Source: Purshia tridentata
Lineage: Eukaryota > Streptophyta > Magnoliopsida > Rosales > Rosaceae
DNA length: 45,493 nt
Reading direction: 5' to 3'
Assembly (NCBI GenBank): GCA_003254885.1
Contig: QANT01003251.1
Coordinates: 1 to 45,493 of the forward strand
The notes under the pieces were generated by a model that worked only from the letters and a program-made list of their open reading frames with translations, did no database searches and was not told where the DNA came from. Numbering within the stretch: position 1 is the stretch's first letter; every line of letters begins with the position of its first letter. The translations under genes and the position numbers were made by a program. Positions 1 through 10,026 of this stretch are shown here, in pieces.

Positions 1-122
1 TCCCTACCTTGGGATCCTATATATGCATGCATACATACACACGTGTAGTTTTCTGTGTAGATTTATCATCGATCTATAGTTTCTTTTAATGAAGCCAATT
101 TAATATTTAAAATTCAATTATA
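1..122 (-). pseudogene. rearranged scrap of the neprosin-type gene
   Basis: Two non-adjacent pieces of the downstream neprosin gene are joined here in the same orientation. Bases 1-35 match 5910-5944, which cover the first 16 bases of the last exon plus the adjoining intron. Bases 33-122 match 6780-6869, deeper in introns 5-6 territory, with only two mismatches. The pieces meet at a 3-base overlap (ACA), and about 835 bases, including exon 6, are missing between them. The near identity points to a recent event. The scrap runs off the left edge, so it could be the end of a tandem paralogue or only a filler fragment. Confidence 0.8.
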
Positions 123-491
123 CATTACTTGGGAAAGACTGAGTGTAATGTGGGGAACTAAATAATCTTTCAAAAGCTTATATCTATTTCTGTTACATCA
201 CTATTTTGCTCCAAAAGCCAAAGTAAATTTATTTGTGTTGCCCTTGTGAATGAAATTTCTAGAGGAATACTTTGGGGAAAATCTATGTGAATCTAAGTAC
301 TTTGGCCTCAAACCCTCTAGTTATATTTTAGAAGTTGTTGGAAAAATTCCCTATTTTATTATTTAAATAATGTAATATAACTAGATGTCATACGTCTCTA
401 AACTAGCAGTATTTTTGGACTCTGTTCAACCATTATAGATTGAAAAAGCAATGATTACAACTGCAAGGATCCTATCTGAAAGTTCAACATC

Positions 492-585
492 TACGGTGAC
501 TGATGAACAATCAAAGAAGGAAAGCAAGATGCTGAAGGTAGACAAGACCACTGCACTAGTTGGAAGTACCAATGGATGCATTTTT
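492..585 (+). repeat. 94-bp perfect direct repeat, copy 1
   Basis: This segment is identical base for base to 2386-2479, and the flanks of the two copies are unrelated. Copy 1 sits in an open stretch reading TDEQSKKESKMLKVDKTTAL, which looks like coding sequence, so it is probably the source copy. Identity over 94 bases implies a young duplication. Confidence 0.9.
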
Positions 586-662
586 TCTATGTCCAATGGC
601 AACTTTTAGGCCACACTATACATGCATTTGATATGAAGTATTAATGTCATTGCCAACAGCAG

Positions 663-1936
663 TTTGGAGAACTTCAGGTCGAGCTAACATCAGAAAAGCC
701 AGCATTGGTGCTATAATCAGCTTTGGTTTTGGGTAAATTAGTTAACTGCAATGAACTTAGTTCTCTTTTATACTCCGTTGTAACAATGAGGTATAAAAGA
801 GATTTCCTTTATTTTTTCTTTCCTTCAAAATTTCAAATGTAGGATTCTTTCATGGGAACTAGCTCAGGGCATCCAAAACATCCCAGAGAGTTCATTGCAG
901 TATGCAAATGACAATGCTTTGCTGCTGGCTAAGGTGCTTGAAAACAATGTACTTGTAGCCTTTGTTCTTTATTATAACCCGGTACTGCATACTAAATTAT
1001 GATAATCTCTGAATGCAGTCTTTGAGAGGAACTCTACTTGCACTCTGCTATTCATCAGCATTCTTATCTGGTCTTACCAGTGTGGGACTTGTCTTACTTG
1101 GAAGACAACTAAAGTAATCAAAAGAAAAGTGAGCTTCTTGGTGTTCTGTTTTCCATGGCGATGCCTTTAACTGTCTTGTATATGCACAGGTTGGTCCGGG
1201 TGTTTTGTGTAAAAGAATTATCTGATAGAAAGAAGTGGAAGCAGGTATTGCTCAATAATGTTCTTAAGAAGTACATAAGCTATTTAGCTAATAAAATAAT
1301 TGTATTATGTAATTTTTAAGAATACTGCACCAAATTGAGAGTTCTTTTGAACAAATGCTGATTATTGTTTGTGTACATTGTTTTGTAAATTTGTACTGGG
1401 GGAATATATGAGCCTAGAGTATTGTGGCTTCTGTAAAGCTTTTTTTTTACAAGTGTAACATTTTTGTGCTAAAGCAAAGCCATTATATGTACAGCAATGA
1501 TCGTTTGATGGCATTTCCCCTGTAAAATCTTTTTGTTGACTTGTTTCTTACAGTTGATTCTCATGAGCCTTGGGGCCAGCTTCTTCCCTGTTTGATTTTT
1601 GTCAGTATTTTGAATATGCTTAGATCACAATGAAAAGATAGTTTTCTTTTTCTAACGTCAATCCATTGGTCCTCTATCCTTAAGCTCCAACTTGGAATCT
1701 TGAACACTCATCACTAAAAATGGGTGATACATATGCCACTGGACTAACAGATCATTGGGAATTAAGTGGCTAATACCCACAACTGGGTATCATTCTATTC
1801 TACTGATGTGATTTTGCTGCAGGCCCTTGTAAGATACTGGCACATATCTTCAATACATGGGTGTGGGAAGGGAGAGTGGAAAGGACTCAGCAAGAAGTTT
1901 ACCTTTCCTAAGATTAAAAGTCAAGCAATCATATAG
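663..1936 (+). CDS. multi-exon gene or relic for an unrecognised small membrane-type protein
   Basis: Exons at about 663-732, 843-933, 1019-1113, 1190-1244 and 1823-1936 have GT-AG borders and compatible phases and stay open to TAG at 1934-1936. The translated chain begins VWRTSGRANIRKASIGAIIS and includes a hydrophobic stretch near SAFLSGLTSVGLVLLGRQLK, so one or two membrane helices are likely. If intron 3 is not removed, the frame stops right after GRQLK (TAA at 1114-1116), so exons 1190-1244 and 1823-1936 are the less certain part. No start codon could be linked: an open stretch at about 440-606 (containing TARILSESS and VDKTTALVGS) lies upstream but ends in TAG with no phase-compatible donor. 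It may be the 3' part of a real gene or a dispersed gene fragment. I do not recognise the family. Confidence 0.45.
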
Positions 1937-2385
1937 ATGAAGAGAAAAAAAAGTCAAACAAAAACGAGCAGAGAATTCAAAGATTTGCTTCTGTGCTTCT
2001 AATTATGCAGGTCATAGTTGTCACTTTTCTGCTGCTATCATGTTCTTTTGAGTGAATCACTGAATGAGAACAAGTGTAGGGATGCTAAACCAGTGCCGAT
2101 ACAGTCAGATTAACATTTGGCAAATCTGTTTTAATTTTCTCTTCTTCTTTTTTTTTCCTTTTTTCTTTTTTATGATGCATTTTGTTCTTGGCATATAATG
2201 CTAAATTATGCTGTAATGATCCTGTAGAGAGCAAAAAACTTGTGTATTCTACTGGAATGGTCAAAAAGAAATGACCAATTGCGCAAAACATATATAAACT
2301 CTGCTTGATCGAGTTCCAATTTGCATATACCACATGTCAGCAGCAAACCAAAAAAACTTCCAATATTCCCGATTTTCAAAACGAA

Positions 2386-2479
2386 TACGGTGACTGATGA
2401 ACAATCAAAGAAGGAAAGCAAGATGCTGAAGGTAGACAAGACCACTGCACTAGTTGGAAGTACCAATGGATGCATTTTT
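2386..2479 (+). repeat. 94-bp perfect direct repeat, copy 2
   Basis: Second copy of 492-585, same orientation. It lies about 75 bases past the stop codon of the minus-strand gene at 2554-2991, so it would be antisense within that gene's 3' region. There is no poly(A) or clear target-site duplication at its ends, which argues against a retroposed copy. Confidence 0.9.
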
Positions 2480-2553
2480 GATTTCAGGAGAAACAAAAAG
2501 ATAAAATTCTACTCTAGACAAAAAAAAAAAAAGACATCTGACCATAAATCTCC

Positions 2554-2991
2554 TCAGTTTCCAGCTTCTTTCTCCCTCAACTCCTTCCTCTGCTTTCTGA
2601 GTCTCTCTTTCTCTCTCTTGGCTTCCAAATGCTTCTGTTTTTCTGTAGCTTCTTCCTCCAAGAGCCTCTCCATCTCTGCTTCTTTTTCCTCCTGCTGCTT
2701 GATTCTCAATTCTTCAGCTTCTTCTTCCATTCTCTTCTTCTCCTCCTCCTCAGCAGCCATTGTCATTTGCATGCCTTGCACCTCCTCTATAGTCTTAGCA
2801 AGAACCTTCTCCTTCATCTTCTTCTTTAATTTTCTTTTCTTCTTTGCCTTCTCTACTGCCTCAGCCTTTTTCTTGTTTTCAGCATCACGTCTTGCAGTTG
2901 CTCTGGCTTGGGTTCGAATTTGCTGGTGCTCCGTCTTCTGAATTTCTGGTAGACCAATCTGAGAGTTACCTTCCCACTTTGCTAGACTCAT
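2554..2991 (-). CDS. small highly charged coiled-coil protein
   Basis: A single-exon frame of 145 residues starts MSLAKWEGNSQIG and ends KELREKEAGN. After the first 35 residues nearly every position is Lys, Arg, Glu, Gln or Ala. Residues 40-75 are a basic block (KAKKKRKLKKKMKEK), and residues 75-140 are a Glu-rich predicted single helix or coiled coil (EEEEKKRMEEEAEELRIKQQ). No signal peptide or catalytic motif is visible. A TATA-like sequence lies about 60 bases upstream of the ATG, which supports a short-leader transcript. The basic block could act in nuclear localisation or nucleic-acid binding, but that is inference. Low-complexity composition makes family assignment unsafe; a spurious frame in purine-rich DNA is the alternative, although the clean start, stop and promoter favour a gene. 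Confidence 0.6.
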   Translation of the reverse strand: MSLAKWEGNSQIGLPEIQKTEHQQIRTQARATARRDAENKKKAEAVEKAKKKRKLKKKMKEKVLAKTIEEVQGMQMTMAAEEEEKKRMEEEAEELRIKQQEEKEAEMERLLEEEATEKQKHLEAKREKERLRKQRKELREKEAGN

Positions 2992-3045
2992 GGTTGATTT
3001 TCAAATTTGTAACAGTAGAGTGTACAGAGTAGAGACTGAGAAATG

Positions 3046-3056
3046 AGAATATATAA
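3046..3056 (-). promoter_or_regulatory. TATA-like box of the charged-protein gene
   Basis: On the minus strand the sequence reads TTATATATTC about 57-65 bases before the ATG at 2991, a spacing that would leave a leader of roughly 30 bases. Immediately further upstream come a poly(T/A) run and the minisatellite. Confidence 0.5.
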
Positions 3057-3061
3057 CCAAC

Positions 3062-3090
3062 TTTTTTTTTTTTTTTTNTTTTTTTTTTTC
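3062..3090. repeat. homopolymer T run containing one N
   Basis: A run of about 28 T is interrupted by a single undetermined base at 3078. Its true length is therefore unknown. Confidence 0.9.
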
Positions 3091-3094
3091 ATAG

Positions 3095-3475
3095 TTAAAT
3101 AACTAAATATTTTTTTTTTGGTTTTCAGAAGAGTTAAATAACTAGCTTTTTAGTTAAATAACTAGTTTTCAGAAGAGTTAAATAACTAGCTTTTTAGTTA
3201 AATAACTAGCTTTTTAGTTAAATAACTAGTTTTCAGAAGAGCTAAATAACTAGCTTTTTAGTTAAATAACTAACTTTTTAGTTAAATAACTAACTTTTTA
3301 GTTAAATAACTAACTTTTTAGTTAAATAACAAGCTTTTTAGTTAACTAACTAGCTTTTAGTTTAAATAACTCACTTTTTAGTTAAATAACTAGCTTTTTA
3401 GTTAAATAACTCACTTTTTAGTTAAATAACTCACTTTGTTTTTGTTTGTTTTCAGAAGAGTTAAATAAGTAAGTT
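3095..3475. repeat. AT-rich minisatellite, about 20-bp unit
   Basis: Roughly 17 head-to-tail units of AGTTAAATAACTAGCTTTTT and close variants (CTAACTTTTT, CTCACTTTTT), with some longer units carrying TTTTCAGAAG. Several variants recur in adjacent blocks, as expected from slippage or unequal exchange. The array begins about 40 bases beyond the TATA-like box of the charged-protein gene and so lies in its promoter. Confidence 0.95.
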
Positions 3476-5547
3476 TTTTATTTTGTTTCGATCATCCGCA
3501 AAACTGCATAAGCTTAACTTGGTAATTGCCATAAAACTAAAATGTAACTAGGAATAGCCCCATCACCAATGCCATGACAAAAACCATGACATGACATGAC
3601 ATTATTTCTTAGACTAATGTAATTAAAAATTCCATAATTTCTACGAAAGTCGATAGACTTAATAAAACTCAACAAAAGTCAGTGAAATTCTATATTGCAT
3701 ACACACCTTTTCCTACTAGACACATGCACACAGGAACACATGGTTCTTTTTGTCTTGTGTGTTTTTATTGGTAATGCTTAATCTTATGTTTGCCTCTAGT
3801 TACCCGTTTTTCTTTTGTGTATTAACGTGTGGCGGGACATCAGCATCGAACTCACTTAAAGACTACGTCATGCGGAATCCTAGTTTGTTTAAATAGGTTC
3901 ATGTTGTAGTTGTTAGATGACCTCCTTTCTTGATAAGGAGTTGGGTAATATGTATTGGAAAAATTGGTCTTCAACTTTAAATACTTATTTTGGTTATGAA
4001 GAAATGAACTTCCTGTTTTTGTGGTAATTAATTATGTCCAAATTTTATTCTTGATCACATGTTTTTGGTTAAGTTCTTTTCCTTTTCTCCTTTTGCTAAG
4101 CTTTTGTCCTCCTTCCTAATACAATGGCTCATCCTTACTATTGACATACATACAAGGCAGGATTGGGATGTAACTATAAAACACATTCAATACTAACTGC
4201 ACCTTACAATTTCACTATAATAACACATAATTTCATAAGCACAAATTAGATATATAATTTAAGAACAAATTATAATCCAATTCCTTAAATTGGGATTTCA
4301 AATGGGAATTCATATTTTTCTTAATTTCTTTGTTAAACGATTTCATAGGTGAGGCTAAGACTTACCCATTATGTGCTTTCAAATCTTTAACTTCAATCAA
4401 AGGTCTAGGGATTTTATATTTCAATAGCTGTAGCCGTTTTTTAAGATTTTTGTTCTATAAAATGAGACAACTTTTACTTTACACAAAAAAAAAAATTCAA
4501 ATTTAAAATCCAAAGATGAAATGTAACATTAATGTAACTTATTTTCCTTTTAAAAATTTTCGCCCAAACAATAAAATAATAGAAGACCAAAATATTTTCA
4601 ATATTGCCATACCCAAATTCTGAGCAGGCAGTGACAACATGTAATTCCACCCAAGACCAATTCATACATATTAATTAATCCAAGCCACTTCATTCAGTGG
4701 GTCAAACATAAAGTTGACCCCCATGACAATCGACTTAGTTTCGATAGTGCCCATAACTACATGCAATCAAGGATGAATGATGAACAAAAAAATAAAAAAT
4801 AAAAAAGAGATGCACTAGTAGTAGTTGTGCCTCCGCACATTCTTAGCCATCGCTATTGCCTTCAGATTCTTTACCAGAAACCAATCTTGAACACTGCGAT
4901 TCTCGCGATATGTAACGCCTACTGAATACGTCACAATGCCGTGCACAATATATAATTCAATTGATATGGAGTCATTTTGGGTGGATACTTGATTTGATTC
5001 GGAAGATGTACGATCGACTGCTTTCTAGGGTTTTCTTTCCTTTTCATTTTGTATACACTATACAGTATATATACAAAGAAGAGGTCTGTTTGGTTTGGGT
5101 TACAAGTTACGCACTTATGGTGCTTTGGTTTGATTTACCTGCTCTTGCTCTGTTTTCTTATTTCTGTTGATGGAATTATGTTTCTCCTACATCAATAAGG
5201 AAAGGGTTGTTTCTGAGTCTCTCACCCTCTTAAATATAACCATGCCCCAAAACTTGAAAGGACATCAAATTTCATTAGCATTCTTCCCTTCAATCTTCAC
5301 TTTTTGTTTTGTTTTTTTTAATTAATACAGCGCGAGCTAGATATAGCCTCTTCCTAGCATAAACAAAAAACAAAAATGTGGAAAAAGCAGAAACAAGAGT
5401 GGAAATAGCATATGCCTATAATTACGTACATAATTAAAGAATTTGACAAAATATATATATAGAAATTTAAAGTGGACAATTGGAGTAGTAGTAATTATAT
5501 CTTGCATTAATATGATGAATGATGATTATCAAGGGAGATGGAGACGA
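3476..5547. other. intergenic, no supported gene
   Basis: AT-rich DNA between the minisatellite and the neprosin stop codon. Short open frames here (for example 4961-5170) have no family resemblance, start context or splice structure that I can support. The last few hundred bases will hold the 3' untranslated region of the neprosin gene. Confidence 0.6.
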
Positions 5548-8500
5548 TCATTGGCATTGTGGGTTTCTTCCGGGCCCACCATAGTAGAAGTAAGTGCCCC
5601 AATCGTTGTTATAGGAGCTCTTGATGTCGTAACAGTTGGTGTTCTCGGCCAGAGTTGACACATCTCGGACCGAGCTGAGGCTGTTGTCCGAGTCCACAAT
5701 CTCCAGGTTCCTAAAATAGCTTGCTTTTCCGAACCCGTCTTCCGCGAAATGACCCGAACCCATTTGCGTGGAGGTGTGCTCACCGTTGGCCCTTGCGTTC
5801 ACCACCTCACCACCCCATTCCACCATTGTCGCTCGCTCTGCCAAGTGTGTGAATAGCTCTGCTGGCCAGTACCCCACTAAAGTGTTGTCTCCAAATCCCA
5901 TCCACCAGTTCCCTACCTTGGGATCCTATATATGCATGCATACACTAATTAATTAATTATCAAAATTTGAATTTTTAGATTAATTTGTATATTTATGAAT
6001 GGATGATGGAATATTACCTTCCAAATTAGAATGGTGACGTCGAATTGGCTGCCTGCATAGGAAGAGACAGGAGAAATGGAAGCTCCAATGGCAATCCTAC
6101 TATTTGTTTGCACAAATCCAGAACAAAGAAGGTTGTAGCATCCAGTCGCCTGATACGAATCACTCTGTGTATATGCAATTTATATATATGCATCACCAAA
6201 AAAACAAATTAAAATTATTCAATACTCACGTACATATTCATTTGCATGCATTTTTGAGAAAGAATAGCTGCTACATTATACGGTATATAAATAACCTACA
6301 TCCTAGCTACCTTTGTTTTAAGGAAATATTCTTTTACTAAACTGTTAAATTTATTGCAGAGTCTAATTTTGACAAACAAATATATATTGTATCTATCTAG
6401 TAAGACTTATAATTAAATTGTTTAGAAAAAATGTATAATTCCGATAATATTTGTTGGATAAGGGCCACATTTACATTCATTGATTGATGAAGGCTACATA
6501 TAGATATCTGTTTTGGGTTAGAGAATGGAGCCCATATTGGCATATTGCCAAACTTAATGTTGACCACCATGCATGTGTGCCTAAAAAATATCTTCAACTC
6601 TGTAGCCCATGCTCGATCTAGAATGTTATTGACACATAAAATGTACTAATGACACTTTGTTTGGAAAGTTGTAGCCTCTAGGAGAGTCATTGATTGCAGT
6701 TGAAAAAGTGAATAAATTGAAGCAATTTCTTCATTTCCAAGGATGTCCTAGATTGAAGACTTTCATCATTACTCTACACACATACACACGTGTAGTTTTC
6801 TGTGTAGATTCATCATCGATCTATAGTTTCTTTTAATGAAGCCAATTTAATATTTAAAATTTAATTATAGACTTGTCACGTACTTGTGCAATGTAATATT
6901 TAAGCCAATAAATACAAAATTACACACAACTATGCATGATCTGCATATGTAAGACCAGACAAAATCATGGGTTGAAGTCCTGATCCGAAAACTTATGAGA
7001 CAGACTAAGCTAAATTAGTACAAACCAAGTGAGACTCACAATCTTATGAGCCCGCTTGGTTTAAGTTTTGGAGACTTAAGAATAAGAAATCAATTTTATT
7101 TTATGGTTTGATAAGTATATGGAAAGGAAATCATTTTCTGGCCCAAGGGAAATGATTTCCCTTATTGGAGAGAAAATAAAATCCTTACTGGAGCTTGGGT
7201 TTTGGTTTCTCTCCTCTTAGGAAAACATTTATTGTTTTTTCTATTTACTAAATTAACCCTGAAATTTTTAAAATAAATTAAAATAAATATTGTTTGTGTT
7301 TAATAAATAAGAGTATAATTGAAAAATTAGATCAATTTTATTTCCTTTTCCTACACAAACCAAACAAAGGAATGGAAATAAAAAGGAAATTATTGGTTTA
7401 CTTTCTTAATATTACCAAATGGGAGAATGTAATCTTATATTCCCTATCTTTAGAAAAGACATAAGAATTGATTTCTTAAGAAATCAATTCCGGAAACCAA
7501 ATGGACCCTAAATGTTAGTGTTTGACTTTGACTAATTAAATCCGGCCTTATTAATTGGGAGAGAATCACAGTGATGGTACACACACATAAAATTAACCTA
7601 TATTTAAATTCTATAAATATTCAGGCATAAAATCAGTATATTAATTATAAGAGAGAAAGAGAGAGATCTGACCGTCCAGTAAGTGAATAATCTTGGCCTG
7701 CTGTCACCATAGAGCTCCGGACTGACCTGACTAGTGGAATAATCAAGGCTTCAGGAAATTATTCTACCAACAACATATATACATTTTTAAAAAAATTTAG
7801 AAAAATATAACAGATATTAATTTATAATTCCATTACCCTTCCATTTAAAGAATATAATATAATCCTCGAAGTAATAAGTAAGTAATAACTGATGCTTACA
7901 TAAATGCATAAATAAATAATAAATTAAAGTTTAGAAAAATAGTAAATTAAATGGAAGAAGTACCTGCCATCCAGCTTCTATGCTGTTGAGATCTGAGCCG
8001 TCAAATGATCCCGAAAGAACCCAAATTTGTGAGAGACTGAACTCGTTTACTTGTTCGATTGATGGGGTCCACACATTGATTGTCGCCTTTGCCCCATACA
8101 TCTCTTGCGATGATCCAGTGTACGCAATTGCATGCTACACATGATTTCAAATCATACAAATTAAATTTAAATCCTCATTTACTCGGAACTATTCTTTGCG
8201 TATACAAAATTTTCAAACACTTTTTGTTTATAAATTGACATCACACTTGAAATTTCTATCCCTTTTTACATCTCTAAAAGGTATCAACAGCTCTGAAAAT
8301 ATGAACAATAAAAGGAGAATAAGAAAATAAATTTAAAAAATAAAAAATTCTTCATTTAAAAAATCTGTTAAAGATGTATTGGCTTTTGACAAATTAAATT
8401 TCTATTCGCAAAGTTTGATGTTTTAAAGTTCCACTTTTGAACGTACGTACAAGTGGTGTCTTCCACTTAATGTTCTCGACTCGACAACTATGCCAAATGA

Positions 8501-10026
8501 AAATCAATTTACATTTTCCTTTTTTATTTATTGATATTTAAGAATTGAGATTCAAACAAGAGACTTGAAATTCAAGGAAAATCTCTTAATTACAAGAGTT
8601 GCAAATTTCCACATGTCTAATTATTTTATAATTAATTAAAACAAGACAATAATATAGTGGATCAAAATTCAAAATTGGATACCAACTGAAACTAATTAAG
8701 ATTGGCATAATAAACATAATGATATGTAATAATTAAAGTTAGGAAATGATGATGTACTTGAAAACTAAATGTTGGTGAAGATGATTTATAATACATACAT
8801 AGCATGCATTTCACGTATATTAATATACATGATCGATACATGAACATATTGGATGGCAATGATATGATGATGATATGATACCTCATGGCCATTCCCACTG
8901 ACTACATCGGGGGCATCGGTGCGCCTAGCAGGGGCAATGCTGTTGGTCCGTTGTTTCTTGCCAAAGTCAAACAAAGACTTGGCTCTCAGAACATCATGCA
9001 CTGTGCTCCGCCGTATGGGAACCGTCCCTCTTGGACATATAGTCCCATTTAAATGCCACATTTGCTCCCATGAACCCTTCAATCCTTCAATATTACTAGT
9101 CCTATTGCTCATCCCATGCTTTTGCTCTCCCTCTCCCACCACATCATCATTTTGCTTCTTCATCATCTTCATCGCTTTTGGCCTTTCTGGTGCCACTTTC
9201 TGTTTGGTACATTAAAACATTATATCAAACCCCTCATCACCCCATCAACAAGTGTTGAAAGCAAAACTAACATTTAAGAGGGTAGTTAGAGAGATACATC
9301 TATAGATGTACATATATACATAAGCCACATTGAAAACCCATTTCAATACAAATTAAGTTGCAAAAATTAAAATAAAAAATTAATAATTACAGACAACAAA
9401 TACATGTACATATATATATATATATATATTCATGTAGGTCGTTGGTTTCTCTTATGAAGCTAGCTAGCTAGCTAGCTTTAATAATTTTTCGACCAAAAAA
9501 AAAGCTAGCTTTAATAATTTGTACCTGGATCTTGTGATTCTTCAAAAGAGGGTGATCCAAAGCTGGCTGCTTTCTTTTATGGACGCAATCTATGATATCT
9601 CCATCTGGGCTCTGCAAACATCAACCAAACATAACCAAAACGTACAGGAATTATTAATTAATATTTACCCATCATGAGATTTACTAATTTATTACCTGAA
9701 ACAAAATCAGATCTTTTGAAATGTATATGGCTATAACTATATATATAGGTACATTACATAGTAATACATACTTGTATGGTCATGACAGCAGGCTTGTTAA
9801 TCTTCTCCAAGTGCTTCTCAATCCTCTCCAGTCTCAAGCTACTAACTTGTCTATTATAACTTGGGCCAGAAGAAGCGACTGAGAGTGAAAATCTTTGGAA
9901 GATGAAGGCTACAAGTAGAAGATGAAGAAGAGCTGATGATGATGGTAATGGTGATGACAAGTACTGATGATGATCTCTTTGTTTCCTTCCGATTCCAACA
10001 GCATGAGTAGTACTACTAGTACCCAT
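5548..10026 (-). CDS. neprosin-domain (DUF239) putative peptidase, seven exons
   Basis: Exons 9772-10026, 9525-9611, 8882-9199, 7964-8134, 7673-7726, 6018-6164 and 5548-5925 join in frame to 469 residues. Residues about 31-52 form a hydrophobic signal peptide or anchor ([12 protein letters not shown]). The neprosin activation region (DUF4409) spans about 60-135 and contains the family motif [10 protein letters not shown]...[10 protein letters not shown]. The neprosin domain fills about 215-469, with [34 protein letters not shown] and GNWWMGFG...VGYWPAELF. Neprosin is a glutamic prolyl endopeptidase with two catalytic Glu about 109 apart; by spacing I infer Glu273 (SIEAGW) and Glu384 (WGGE). 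The protein is likely secreted or vacuolar. An in-frame ATG 27 codons earlier (10105-10107) exists, but MGTSS gives the more usual N terminus. Intron 5 contains a MITE-like insert. Length is slightly above the family's usual 400-450. Confidence 0.92.
7048..7508. mobile_element. decayed MITE-like insert in neprosin intron 5
   Basis: About 460 bases end in imperfect inverted repeats: left GAGCCCGCTTGGTTT, right AAACCAAATGGACCC, each followed inward by AAGAAATCAATTTT-like sequence. Termini of the GGGNCCNTTTGGTTT type are common in plant MITEs. There is no coding capacity. I could not find a clean target-site duplication, so the superfamily is unassigned. Confidence 0.5.
9410..9480. repeat. TA microsatellite and GCTA tract in neprosin intron 2
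   Basis: About ten TA units near 9412-9429 are followed by four GCTA units near 9461-9477. These are simple slippage repeats in an intron. Confidence 0.85.

Noticed and set aside
2321-2941. 206-residue plus-strand open frame rich in Ser, Phe and Leu
   Set aside because: It is the antisense of the charged minus-strand gene; Ser/Phe/Leu richness is what Glu/Lys codons give in reverse.
3095-3475. Regular repeats considered as a CRISPR-like array
   Set aside because: Units are contiguous with no unique spacers, and the genome is a plant; it is a minisatellite.
8919-9215. 98-residue plus-strand open frame
   Set aside because: Antisense of neprosin exon 3, whose sense frame matches its neighbours in phase.
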